Of a DNA stretch of 64,000 nt, positions 39,099 through 46,570 are shown piece by piece (positions within the stretch are counted from its first letter, which is position 1; the number at the start of each line of letters is the position of its first letter). The position numbers and the translations under genes were made by a program. Below the pieces are notes generated by a model. That model was not told where the DNA came from, ran no database searches, and was given only the letters and a program-made list of their open reading frames with translations. Origin of the DNA: Enterococcus haemoperoxidus ATCC BAA-382 (GTDB taxonomy: Bacteria; Bacillota; Bacilli; Lactobacillales; Enterococcaceae); the NCBI RefSeq assembly GCF_000407165.1, contig NZ_KE136480.1, positions 1,116,001 through 1,180,000 of the forward strand. Direction: 5' to 3'.

Positions 39099-40022
39099 AT
39101 GAACTTTATAAAAGAAAAAAGCGAATTGGCTATAGTTGCATGTTTAGGAATATTATTGTTGATCGGTGGTATCTGGGATAAACAAATCAGTCAAGGAATA
39201 ATGAATCAAGGATCGTTATTTGGCACATTCTTTCAAAATTATGGGTTGATTTTTCCAGGAATTATTCTATTTATGTCTACTCAAATTTTTATTTATTATG
39301 CGAAAAAAAGTAATTTACCAAACTTCGGTAAGGGGAGTATCTATTTTATTGCTATTATTGCTGGGCTATATCAAATTTGGCAAATGATCAAAATCATGCT
39401 TTTTTATACTGTAACGTCACTGAATAATCGTCAAAATAATCAACCAATAGGTGCTGCCAATAACGATGGTGGTGGAGCAATGAGTTTTCCAAATTGGTTC
39501 TTTCCAGCTCTCGTTATTCTTTCATTATTTACGTTTGCAGTGGGATGCATGTTGTGTAATCGTTGGCTCAAAGGAAAAAATCAGCAGGAACTAAATGGCT
39601 TAGTTTTGATTGGTTTGGGCGCAATCGTGACGGTTTATGCTGCGAATACCATAGTAGACGTGATGAAAACTCTTTGGGGTAGATTCCGACCTTACGAATT
39701 GCAAAGTAATTGGGCAGAGTACACAAGTTGGTGGAGTATCAATGGAGCGAATGGTCATAAGTCATTCCCTTCAGGACATTCAGAACAGGCTTGGTTAGCG
39801 TTATACTTACCACTTTTTGTTGATCCTTTGAAAAAGAAGAAACGTCAAATAATGGTGATCTTGGCAAGTGTATTCGGTTGTTTCGTTGCTTTTTCTAGAG
39901 TGCGGATCGGCGCACATTTTTTGAGTGATGTAGCAGTTGGTTCTGTGATTGCTATTTTTGTGATTTATGTAGTTTCTCGTCTTTTAAATCAACGGTTAGA
40001 CGGGGAATCTTTATCAGAATAA
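39099..40022 (+). CDS. PAP2-family membrane phosphatase, second copy
   Basis: A 307-residue paralogue of the protein at 26566, with the same helix layout and motifs: KTLWGRFRPYE near 190, HKSFPSGHS near 221, and SRVRIGAHFLSDVA near 266. Both also share an unusual internal NNDGG segment near residue 122. The gene follows the adhesin terminator and has its own GAGGAGG site before ATG 39099. The two copies bracket the adhesin gene. The substrate is a lipid phosphate, not identified here. Confidence 0.88.
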   Translation: MNFIKEKSELAIVACLGILLLIGGIWDKQISQGIMNQGSLFGTFFQNYGLIFPGIILFMSTQIFIYYAKKSNLPNFGKGSIYFIAIIAGLYQIWQMIKIMLFYTVTSLNNRQNNQPIGAANNDGGGAMSFPNWFFPALVILSLFTFAVGCMLCNRWLKGKNQQELNGLVLIGLGAIVTVYAANTIVDVMKTLWGRFRPYELQSNWAEYTSWWSINGANGHKSFPSGHSEQAWLALYLPLFVDPLKKKKRQIMVILASVFGCFVAFSRVRIGAHFLSDVAVGSVIAIFVIYVVSRLLNQRLDGESLSE

Positions 40023-40040
40023 TATCGTTGTTAATAGTGA

Positions 40041-40081
40041 AATGGCAGGTTTTCTTAATGAAGAAAGCTTGTCATTTTTTT
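40041..40081 (+). terminator. Terminator after the second PAP2 gene
   Basis: Stem AATGGCAGGTTTTCTT / AAGAAAGCTTGTCATT with small mismatches, then seven T. Confidence 0.8.
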
Positions 40082-40122
40082 ATTTAGGTTAAATATTGTA
40101 GAGGGGTTACAGTTAGTACCCT

Positions 40123-40151
40123 TTGTATTTACTTATTCTATTCTTTATTAT
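40123..40151 (+). promoter_or_regulatory. Promoter of the purine permease gene
   Basis: TTGTAT and TATTAT with a 17-bp spacer, giving a predicted start near 40158. Confidence 0.65.
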
Positions 40152-40157
40152 ATGATT

Positions 40158-40348
40158 GAACACGTTGTTTAAGTAATACATTGCCATTTTACGAACAACG
40201 TGTTCATATTTTAGCTAGCTACACAGGCTAGTCTCTCGGAAAAAAGATAAAATCTGCTTGTGACAAAAAGCGTCACAAACCTATTTTCCTATTTTTCTGT
40301 CGAGGCTAAACGAGCCTGCTACGCTTTTAAATTTTAGGAGGATATCAG
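40158..40348 (+). promoter_or_regulatory. Structured 190-nt leader of the purine permease gene
   Basis: The transcript would begin with a perfect 12-bp inverted repeat (GAACACGTTGTT 40158-40169, AACAACGTGTTC 40194-40205). Next come a CTAGC/GCTAG hairpin, GGAAAA (40238) able to pair with TTTTCC (40284) around a TTGTGAC/GTCACAA hairpin, an AGGCT/AGCCT hairpin, and TTTTAAATTTTAGGAGG. The later elements parallel the PAP2 leader at 26356. The classical purine riboswitch core is not visible. Confidence 0.5.
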
Positions 40349-41662
40349 GTGAAAGGAAAAATTATTTCCTATTTTGAGATCGACAAATTAAATACGACTA
40401 TGAAGCGTGAATTTCTAGCTGGGTTTACGACATTTATTTCTATGGCGTATATTCTATTTGTTAATCCAACTGTTTTAGGAGCTTCAGGAATGGACGAAGG
40501 TGCAGTTTTTACTGCAACAGCTTTAGCGAGTGCTTTAGGGTGTATATTGATGGGGATTTTTGCTAAATATCCGATCGCAACAGCACCAGCGCTAGGGATC
40601 AATGCCTTTTTTGCTTATTCTGTTTGTGTGGGAATGGGTGTTCCTTGGGAAACAGCGTTAGCAGGAGTTTTTGTTGCATCCCTGATTTTCATTTTGATCA
40701 CTGTATTCAAATTACGTGAATTGATCATCGATGCAATACCAGCAGATTTAAAATACGCTATCTCTGGCGGAATCGGTCTGTTCATTGCTTTTCTAGGTCT
40801 AAGTGAAGGTGGGATCATTGTTTCTAATGAGTCAACACTAGTTGCTTTAGGGCCGTTGAATGTTGGATCGACTTGGCTGACTATTTTTGGTCTAGTGATT
40901 ACAGCTATCATGATGGTGCGTCGTGTTCCTGGAGGAATTTTTATCGGGATGACCGCAACAACTATTTTGGGATTGGTAACGGGTTTGATTGAAGTGCCGG
41001 CTAAAATCATTTCAGCAGCTCCAAGTCTGAAACCAACATTTTTAGTTGCGTTAAAACATGTTGGAGACATTAATTCTTTACAGTTATGGGTTGTTGTCTT
41101 AACGTTCTTATTAGTGACATTTTTTGATACGGCTGGAACGCTTGTCGGTTTAGCAAATCAAGCAGGTTTTATGAAAGACAATAAAATGCCACGAGTTGGA
41201 AAAGCACTAGCTGCTGATTCAACAGCGATGCTAGCAGGTTCTCTTTTAGGAACTTCTCCGGTTGGTGCGTATGTAGAATCTTCTGCAGGAATTGCAGTTG
41301 GCGGACGTTCTGGATTGACAGCTGTGACGACTGGCCTTTTCTTCATTGTTGGACTATTTTTCTCTCCACTGCTTTCAGTCGTAACGTCTCAAGTAACAGC
41401 GCCAGCTTTAATTGTTGTGGGTGTTTTAATGGCTCAATCACTTAGCCAAATCAAATGGAAAGAAATGGAAATCGCAATTCCTTCCTTCTTGATTCTTTTA
41501 GGAATGCCTTTGACTTACAGCATTTCTGATGGAATTGCACTTGGGTTTATCTTCTATCCAATCACAATGATCGCTGCAAAACGTGGCAAAGAAGTGTCAC
41601 CGATCATGTATGCGTTATTCTTTGTTTTTGTAGGATTTATGTGGATTTTAAACGCTAATTAA
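40349..41662 (+). CDS. Purine (adenine/guanine/hypoxanthine) permease, AzgA family
   Basis: A 437-residue membrane transporter with about 13 helices, closest to the AzgA/PbuG/PbuO purine permeases. Family features include REFLAGFTTFISMAYILFVNP near the N-terminus, APALGINAFFAYSVC near 77, FFDTAGTLVGLANQAG near 257 and GTSPVGAYVESSAGIAVGGRSGLTAV near 306. Start is GTG 40349, 7 nt after AGGAGG. It imports purine bases by proton symport. The long leader suggests RNA-level control, although no known riboswitch is seen. Confidence 0.9.
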   Translation: MKGKIISYFEIDKLNTTMKREFLAGFTTFISMAYILFVNPTVLGASGMDEGAVFTATALASALGCILMGIFAKYPIATAPALGINAFFAYSVCVGMGVPWETALAGVFVASLIFILITVFKLRELIIDAIPADLKYAISGGIGLFIAFLGLSEGGIIVSNESTLVALGPLNVGSTWLTIFGLVITAIMMVRRVPGGIFIGMTATTILGLVTGLIEVPAKIISAAPSLKPTFLVALKHVGDINSLQLWVVVLTFLLVTFFDTAGTLVGLANQAGFMKDNKMPRVGKALAADSTAMLAGSLLGTSPVGAYVESSAGIAVGGRSGLTAVTTGLFFIVGLFFSPLLSVVTSQVTAPALIVVGVLMAQSLSQIKWKEMEIAIPSFLILLGMPLTYSISDGIALGFIFYPITMIAAKRGKEVSPIMYALFFVFVGFMWILNAN

Positions 41663-41689
41663 GTAGAAAATAGTAACCAAACAAAGACG

Positions 41690-41783
41690 ACGAGACAAAA
41701 GTTTAGCTCCGAGAAATAAGATGGTCTTCAACTCATAGAAGTTGAGGTGATCGGAACGGAGTGTATTCTACTTTTTTCTCGCC
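41690..41783 (-). repeat. Inverted, diverged copy of the hairpin element's second module
   Basis: Read on the minus strand this gives CGGCGAGAAAAAAG ... CTTTTGTCTCG, matching the second module of copy B, with a different interior containing its own CAACT/AGTTG hairpin. It lies after the plus-strand permease gene in the opposite orientation to copies A-C. Confidence 0.55.
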
Positions 41784-41892
41784 GTGTATACAGTCTCTTG
41801 TGTAACAGTGAGTTTCTTAAAATTTTGACTTTTCTACTAAAAACAAGCAAAATATAACTAGTTGAAGAGAATAATCTGCGAGGGATGATCAA

Positions 41893-42261
41893 ATGGAAAC
41901 ACCTCTTATATCACAATGGCTGGATTACACAAAGAAGCAGTCCATGGTTGAAAAAAAAATAGAAGAAATGTTAAAGAAAAATAGTCACCTCACAACAAGT
42001 GAGTATTATGCCTTATATCAACTTAAACAAAATGGACGTCACATGAGGCTGAATGATCTAGGAAATTATCTTTGTTTAAGCCAAAGTGCGCTGTCTCGTT
42101 TGATCAATAGGTTGGAAGACAGAACGCCTCCAGTTATTGAGAGAAGAAATTGTGCGGATGATAAACGTGGAGTTTATATTGATTTGACTAATGAAGGGGT
42201 GACACTCGTGTCATCTGTTGAGCCGGAAGTAGATGCTATTTTGAAAAAGTATTTTATATAG
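41893..42261 (+). CDS. MarR-family transcriptional regulator
   Basis: A 122-residue winged-helix protein, slightly shorter than typical MarR proteins (about 140). The DNA-binding part reads MRLNDLGNYLCLSQSALSRLINRLED, followed by a wing with RRNCADDKRGVYIDLT. It precedes an old-yellow-enzyme gene whose promoter holds a perfect palindrome, the probable target. The single Cys 86 region near the wing could allow redox sensing of electrophiles, as in some OYE-linked MarR repressors, but this is inference. Confidence 0.85.
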   Translation: METPLISQWLDYTKKQSMVEKKIEEMLKKNSHLTTSEYYALYQLKQNGRHMRLNDLGNYLCLSQSALSRLINRLEDRTPPVIERRNCADDKRGVYIDLTNEGVTLVSSVEPEVDAILKKYFI

Positions 42262-42290
42262 AAGACTAAAGAGTTGCTTTTTAGTCTTCT
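42260..42290 (+). terminator. Terminator overlapping the end of the marR-type gene
   Basis: Perfect 11-bp stem AGAAGACTAAA / TTTAGTCTTCT followed by ATTCTTTATT. It overlaps the stop codon, so the downstream enzyme gene needs its own promoter. Confidence 0.7.
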
Positions 42291-42301
42291 ATTCTTTATT
42301 A

Positions 42302-42325
42302 TATAATTAGTTGCATGCGCATGCA
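42302..42325 (+). promoter_or_regulatory. -10 box and palindromic operator of the OYE gene
   Basis: TATAAT (42302-42307) followed by the perfect 14-bp palindrome TGCATGCGCATGCA (42312-42325) at the transcript start. This is a likely MarR-type repressor site. Confidence 0.6.
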
Positions 42326-42349
42326 TGTATAGGTTGAGGAGGAAAATTG

Positions 42350-43453
42350 ATGAATATTGTAGATACAGGTTTAACATTTAAAAGAGGACTACACTTAAAA
42401 AATAGATTGGTTGTTGCACCAATGACAACAAAAATGTCTTTTTTTGATGGTGTTGTAACGAATGACGAAATTGAGTATTACGCATTACGTTCAGGCGAAG
42501 TGGGTGCATTTATCACGGCTGCAGCCAATGTTCATGAAGGTGGTAAAGGTTGGGATGGAGAATTGGGTGTTTATGATGATCGTTTTATTCCAGGGCTTGC
42601 TAAATTAGCTGCTGCTATTAAAAAGAATCATACAAAAGCAATCCTGCAGATTTTTCACGGTGGTCGTATGACAGATTCTAAGGTCTTACAGGGTGTTCAA
42701 CCTGTTGCACCAAGTGCTGTTGCGGCTGAACGCCCTGATGCGCAAATACCAAGAGAATTAACTGAAGATGAGATAATCGAAATCTTAGAAAGCTTCAAAC
42801 AAGCAACGAAACGAGCAATCCAAGCAGGTTTCGATGGTGTAGAGATTCATGGAGCTAATACCTATTTGATCCAACAATTCTTCTCTCCTCATTCTAATCG
42901 ACGTACGGATGATTGGGGTGGATCATTAGAAAAAAGATTTAAATTTATCAATGATTTAGTTGATGGTGTCACAGAAGTTGTAGATCAATCTGGTGTAAAA
43001 GACTTTGTAGTAGGGTATCGTTTTTCACCAGAAGAATATGAAAATCCAGGGATTCGCTTGAGTGATACGTTGTTCTTAGTGGAGCAATTGTCTAATAAGC
43101 CTTTGGATTATTTACATTTGTCAATGAGTAATTATAGAAATCATTCAGTTAGTGATGAGTTCAAGGAAAAACCAATTATAGAGTATATAAAAGAAGCAAT
43201 GAATAACCGTCTTCCGTTGATCGGTGTAGGAGATATCAGAAATGGTGCAGATGTCAAAGAAGTATTGGCAACGGCTGACTTAGCAGCTGTTGGTCGAGCA
43301 ATTTTGATTGATCCTCATTGGGCACAAAAAGTGCTAGATAGACAAGATCAATTGATTCGAACAGAACTTTCTCACTATGATCGAGATGAGCTGCGAATAA
43401 GTAATGGGGTTTGGGGATTTTTAGAATTAATGATGCCTGAGCGCCTGAAATAA
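42350..43453 (+). CDS. Old yellow enzyme family NADH:flavin oxidoreductase
   Basis: A 367-residue FMN-dependent ene-reductase-like protein (TIM barrel). FMN-site and catalytic features include VVAPMTTKMS near 25, the HGGR motif near 104, GFDGVEIHGANTYLIQQFFSPHSNRRTDDWGGS near 162-194 (the usual HGAxxYLxxQFxSP block), and LPLIGVGDIRNG near 292. It lacks the C-terminal FAD/NAD domains of 2,4-dienoyl-CoA reductases, so it is the short form. ATG 42350 was chosen over TTG 42347 by spacing from GAGGAGG. Likely role is reduction of electrophilic enones or quinones under control of the MarR-type repressor. Confidence 0.88.
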   Translation: MNIVDTGLTFKRGLHLKNRLVVAPMTTKMSFFDGVVTNDEIEYYALRSGEVGAFITAAANVHEGGKGWDGELGVYDDRFIPGLAKLAAAIKKNHTKAILQIFHGGRMTDSKVLQGVQPVAPSAVAAERPDAQIPRELTEDEIIEILESFKQATKRAIQAGFDGVEIHGANTYLIQQFFSPHSNRRTDDWGGSLEKRFKFINDLVDGVTEVVDQSGVKDFVVGYRFSPEEYENPGIRLSDTLFLVEQLSNKPLDYLHLSMSNYRNHSVSDEFKEKPIIEYIKEAMNNRLPLIGVGDIRNGADVKEVLATADLAAVGRAILIDPHWAQKVLDRQDQLIRTELSHYDRDELRISNGVWGFLELMMPERLK

Positions 43454-43470
43454 AAATAGGCTTGATAGAG

Positions 43471-43509
43471 GGCTGTATGAGGGAGAATTCCTTATACGGT
43501 TCTTTTTTT
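43471..43509 (+). terminator. Terminator after the OYE gene
   Basis: Stem CTGTATGAGG / CCTTATACGG with G-U pairs, then seven T. Confidence 0.8.
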
Positions 43510-43609
43510 GTTTAAATTAGATATTGTTTATTATCGAAATGTTTAGTACAATTTTACTATAAATAAAAATATTTTTTTGGTCTTAAAAATTATTAGGAGG
43601 TTAAGCAAG

Positions 43610-43885
43610 ATGAGTAAAAAATATCTAAATTATGTAGGTGAAATTATTACAGACGTGGAGTACCACGGCTTAGGAGAACCGGAAAAATTTTTAGAAGTAC
43701 ACATGGAGGTAGAGCTTCCGTTTCGACTGTATTGTAGGATGGGGGAACAAGATTGGGAAGAGGTAACAGAACAAGAACGTTTAGTCTTAGTTGATCAGTT
43801 ACAAGATAAGAAATCAAAATATTCTAAGAGTGACTATCAATTTTATACATTGGACTTTTATCTAGCTAGCTTAGGTGGATTATAA
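43610..43885 (+). CDS. Small acidic protein of unknown function
   Basis: A 91-residue soluble protein I do not recognise. It begins MSKKYLNYVGEII and has a mixed alpha/beta pattern with many Glu and Tyr residues. The AGGAGG site at 43595-43600 selects ATG 43610 over the upstream in-frame start at 43577. It is bounded by terminators, so it is monocistronic. Confidence 0.7.
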   Translation: MSKKYLNYVGEIITDVEYHGLGEPEKFLEVHMEVELPFRLYCRMGEQDWEEVTEQERLVLVDQLQDKKSKYSKSDYQFYTLDFYLASLGGL

Positions 43886-43934
43886 CTTACAAACATAAAT
43901 GAAAGCGTTTTAAAATATACTGATCAATAAGATA

Positions 43935-43977
43935 AATAGAAAACCATTTACTAAATATCAAGTGGTTTTCTATTTTT
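43935..43977 (+). terminator. Terminator after the small acidic protein gene
   Basis: Stem AATAGAAAACCA / TGGTTTTCTATT followed by T-rich sequence. Confidence 0.8.
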
Positions 43978-44048
43978 ATTTACTTTAGATCACATAAGTA
44001 GGTACAATAGAGTTAGAAGAGAAGATCAAAAAGTGGAGGTGCCTCATA

Positions 44049-44525
44049 ATGACAATCAAAATAGAAAAAGTAGCAATAACCCACCCAGATTTATTGAATT
44101 TAGTGCAGGAATTAAATGATTTTTTCAATGAAGAATGGGGAACTGAGATAGCTCAAGGGTATCAAAATCATCACAATCTAGCTGAAATGGCCTGTGCAGT
44201 TGTGGCTTATGATGATCAAGTTGCAGTTGGATGCGGTTGCTGGAAACTATTAGATGAACAAACACCAGAGATTAAACGAATGTATGTAAAACAAACGAGC
44301 CGTGGTAATGGAGCTGCTGGAGAAATTATCCAAGCGTTGGAAGCAGATATGCTGGAAAAAGGGTATCAGCAGGTCGTTTTAGAAACAGGTAAAGACATGT
44401 TAGGTGCTATTCGATTTTATGAACGACACGGGTATCATATTATTCCAAATTATGGTGAGTTTATCGGGGATAAGCTATGTATTTGCATGAAAAAAATAAT
44501 AAAAGAGAGCGTAAAACAAAACTAA
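44049..44525 (+). CDS. GNAT-family N-acetyltransferase
   Basis: A 158-residue acetyltransferase. The acetyl-CoA-binding motif is seen as KRMYVKQTSRGNGAAGEIIQALE near residues 80-102, followed by QVVLETGKDMLGAIRFYERHGYHII, the usual last beta strand and helix. The substrate is unknown; related proteins act on small amines or amino acids. The start ATG 44049 follows GTGGAGGTG. Its end runs into hairpin element C. Confidence 0.87.
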   Translation: MTIKIEKVAITHPDLLNLVQELNDFFNEEWGTEIAQGYQNHHNLAEMACAVVAYDDQVAVGCGCWKLLDEQTPEIKRMYVKQTSRGNGAAGEIIQALEADMLEKGYQQVVLETGKDMLGAIRFYERHGYHIIPNYGEFIGDKLCICMKKIIKESVKQN

Positions 44526-44570
44526 AAATCAGTTTTGTTTTACGCTCTAAATCCGAATAAACGGCGAGAA
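44507..44570 (+). repeat. Intergenic hairpin element, copy C (likely terminator)
   Basis: The stem AGAGCGTAAAACAAAACT pairs perfectly by Watson-Crick rules with AGTTTTGTTTTACGCTCT. At positions where copies A and B use G-U pairs, this copy uses A-U. It overlaps the stop of the GNAT gene and has a truncated second module (CGGCGAGAAAAA). Confidence 0.75.
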
Positions 44571-44634
44571 AAACCCATCTATTTTTAAATACGCTAATTA
44601 TTTGGCTGTTAAATGATGATAGACAGTAGTAGAT

Positions 44635-45660
44635 TTATATAGGTAATAGACTGATAAAAACGAATGCTAAACAGACTAAAATCATAGAGGCTGTAAACCA
44701 CTTATATTGGGATAATAAAGCAATATATTCGCGAATAAGCGCAGTTGGAAGGAAATATAGAGCAGTTGGAGCGCCAACTCCTTCTGCTTTTAAATGAGCT
44801 TTTCTAGCATACAAGGCCCCTCGCAATACATGGTAATTATTTGTTGAAAAGAGAATCGTTGGTACCTTCTCTTTATTTTCCCAGTCTTTAAAAATAATCT
44901 TTTTAGAAAAAGCCATATTTTCAAAAGTTGTTGTCGATTGATCTTCCACTAGAATGTGATCTTCTGGTATTTCTTGTGATAGCAAATACTTTTTCATAGC
45001 AAAGGCTTCTGAAACGGGTTCATCTGCTCCTTGTCCACCACTAACAACAATTTTGGCATTTGGATTTTTATGATAATACTCGATTGCTTTATCCAATCTA
45101 CTTTTAAGCAGTGGGGGAACTTCTTCACTTCTGATACCAGAACCTAATACAATGATGTAATCGACCTTTTTTTTGATTGGAATCATTTGATACATCCACG
45201 AATAAAATAAATAGCAAGTGAACAGAAAAGAAAAGAGCAAATCACTTAATAATAGAAAAAGTAATATTGAAAAAAGCCAGAGCGGAATCTTACTAGAGCC
45301 CATAGACAATAAATAGAAAAAAGCTGGTACGGTAATAAGTAGATTGATCCCTAATAGCGCGGAAAGTTTTGCGGTAACGCTGCGACCTTCTTTGGTTTGC
45401 ATCGTATGTGTGTTAAAAATAAAAAAGGCGCATACGATTAAAAATATCAAGGGAAATAACGTGTAGAAAATAATAGTGACAAGTTCTGAACTATTTGTAG
45501 AAATTTCACTTATTTTTATCAATCCTACTACGAATAAAGTCAAAATAAGAAACAAGCCGCCAAAGGCAAAGAGCATGCCTCCAAAAAAGCTGCGACGTTC
45601 CTTTAGTAAAATAAGGCCCCCGATAATAATAAAAATACAAGATATAATAACCAATGGCAT
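44635..45660 (-). CDS. YdcF/ElyC-family (DUF218) membrane protein
   Basis: A 341-residue protein with five or six N-terminal helices (1-160), then a DUF218 domain (about 168-310), then a C-terminal helix. DUF218 features are DYIIVLGSGIR near 168, LLKSRLDKAIEYYH, AKIVVSGGQGADEPVSEAFAMKKYLL, and EDQSTTTFENMAFSK. Members such as ElyC and SanA affect envelope polysaccharide or lipid-carrier metabolism. Start ATG 45660 follows AAGGAGAG. It follows the membrane-anchored gene at 45770 on the same strand, with a terminator between. Confidence 0.88.
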   Translation of the reverse strand: MPLVIISCIFIIIGGLILLKERRSFFGGMLFAFGGLFLILTLFVVGLIKISEISTNSSELVTIIFYTLFPLIFLIVCAFFIFNTHTMQTKEGRSVTAKLSALLGINLLITVPAFFYLLSMGSSKIPLWLFSILLFLLLSDLLFSFLFTCYLFYSWMYQMIPIKKKVDYIIVLGSGIRSEEVPPLLKSRLDKAIEYYHKNPNAKIVVSGGQGADEPVSEAFAMKKYLLSQEIPEDHILVEDQSTTTFENMAFSKKIIFKDWENKEKVPTILFSTNNYHVLRGALYARKAHLKAEGVGAPTALYFLPTALIREYIALLSQYKWFTASMILVCLAFVFISLLPI

Positions 45661-45685
45661 TAAACGTTACTCTCCTTCTTCAACT

Positions 45686-45727
45686 AAATAAGATGGAAAA
45701 AAGTCATTCATTTTTTCCATCTTATTT
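45686..45727. terminator. Terminator between the two minus-strand genes
   Basis: Perfect stem AAATAAGATGGAAAAAA and its complement with a short loop. It ends the transcript of the gene at 45770-46360. Confidence 0.85.
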
Positions 45728-45769
45728 AGAAATTTTGCGAGAGTAGCATCAATTTAAAAAGCTTGTGTT

Positions 45770-46360
45770 CTATCTCTCGTCGTATAGTTGATTCATTTCA
45801 ACATTATTATAATTGATTAGAGCCTTAGATGCATCAGATTTGACTTTTAAGACACCGAGACTAATTGGTGAACCAGTAAACTCGTTGTATTGATTATCTG
45901 GGAGAATGAACACGCTATTGACATAGGCGGATGATTCACCTAATGTCACATACTCATGTACTTTAGAAGAAAATGCTTTGTTTGCTTCATCTTTAATTAA
46001 AGGTGCTTCTTCTTGTGAAAATAAAGTTGCTTCATCTTTAGAAATTTGTTTTATTGGGCTAAACGTATAATTATTTTTTGAACCAGATACTTTTTGAAAG
46101 CCATTAAATGCAGTTATTTTTTGTGCATCACTTGTACTTAAAACAAGAGTTTTCGAATTTTCGACCCATTTACCATTAACCACGATCGATTTTTCGATAT
46201 CCTTTTTTTGTGAATTGATTGAATCCGTTACTTTTTTTTCATCTTTATCTAAAATAATTATTCCGTATACCGGCTTGTGCTTGAAATTATTATAGAGAAA
46301 AAGTCCTCCTATAGATAGGACAATTAGACTTAAGATAGAAATTAAAATTTTTTTTAACAT
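45770..46360 (-). CDS. Membrane-anchored extracytoplasmic protein of unknown function
   Basis: A 196-residue protein with an N-terminal signal anchor (about residues 4-25, ILISILSLIVLSIGGLFLY) and no lipobox. The remaining domain is Lys- and Ser-rich with a beta pattern and no recognisable motif. ATG 46360 follows AAAGGAGAG. The neighbouring YdcF-like gene suggests an envelope role, but this is weak context evidence. Confidence 0.65.
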   Translation of the reverse strand: MLKKILISILSLIVLSIGGLFLYNNFKHKPVYGIIILDKDEKKVTDSINSQKKDIEKSIVVNGKWVENSKTLVLSTSDAQKITAFNGFQKVSGSKNNYTFSPIKQISKDEATLFSQEEAPLIKDEANKAFSSKVHEYVTLGESSAYVNSVFILPDNQYNEFTGSPISLGVLKVKSDASKALINYNNVEMNQLYDER

Positions 46361-46570
46361 GAAAACTCTCCTTTTATCATTATTTAACGATAGTATATAA
46401 AAAAAACAAAATTTTCATCATCGATTAAGGTGTATATGAACGAACAATAATGAAAGATAATATGGATTTTTTTGTAATTAAATCGCATAAATAATGTCTA
46501 AAGCTTGCTTTTAAGCACAATAAATCTATAATATTTATGAGATGCTAAGTTAAGCGTAGGGGGATTAAGT

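Noticed and set aside
38978-39181. Open frame of 67 codons before the second PAP2 gene
   Set aside because: It overlaps the true PAP2 start in another frame, has no ribosome site and no recognisable protein pattern.
40130-40348. Purine riboswitch before the purine permease
   Set aside because: The conserved three-way junction core of the purine riboswitch is not visible; the leader is structured but of another type.
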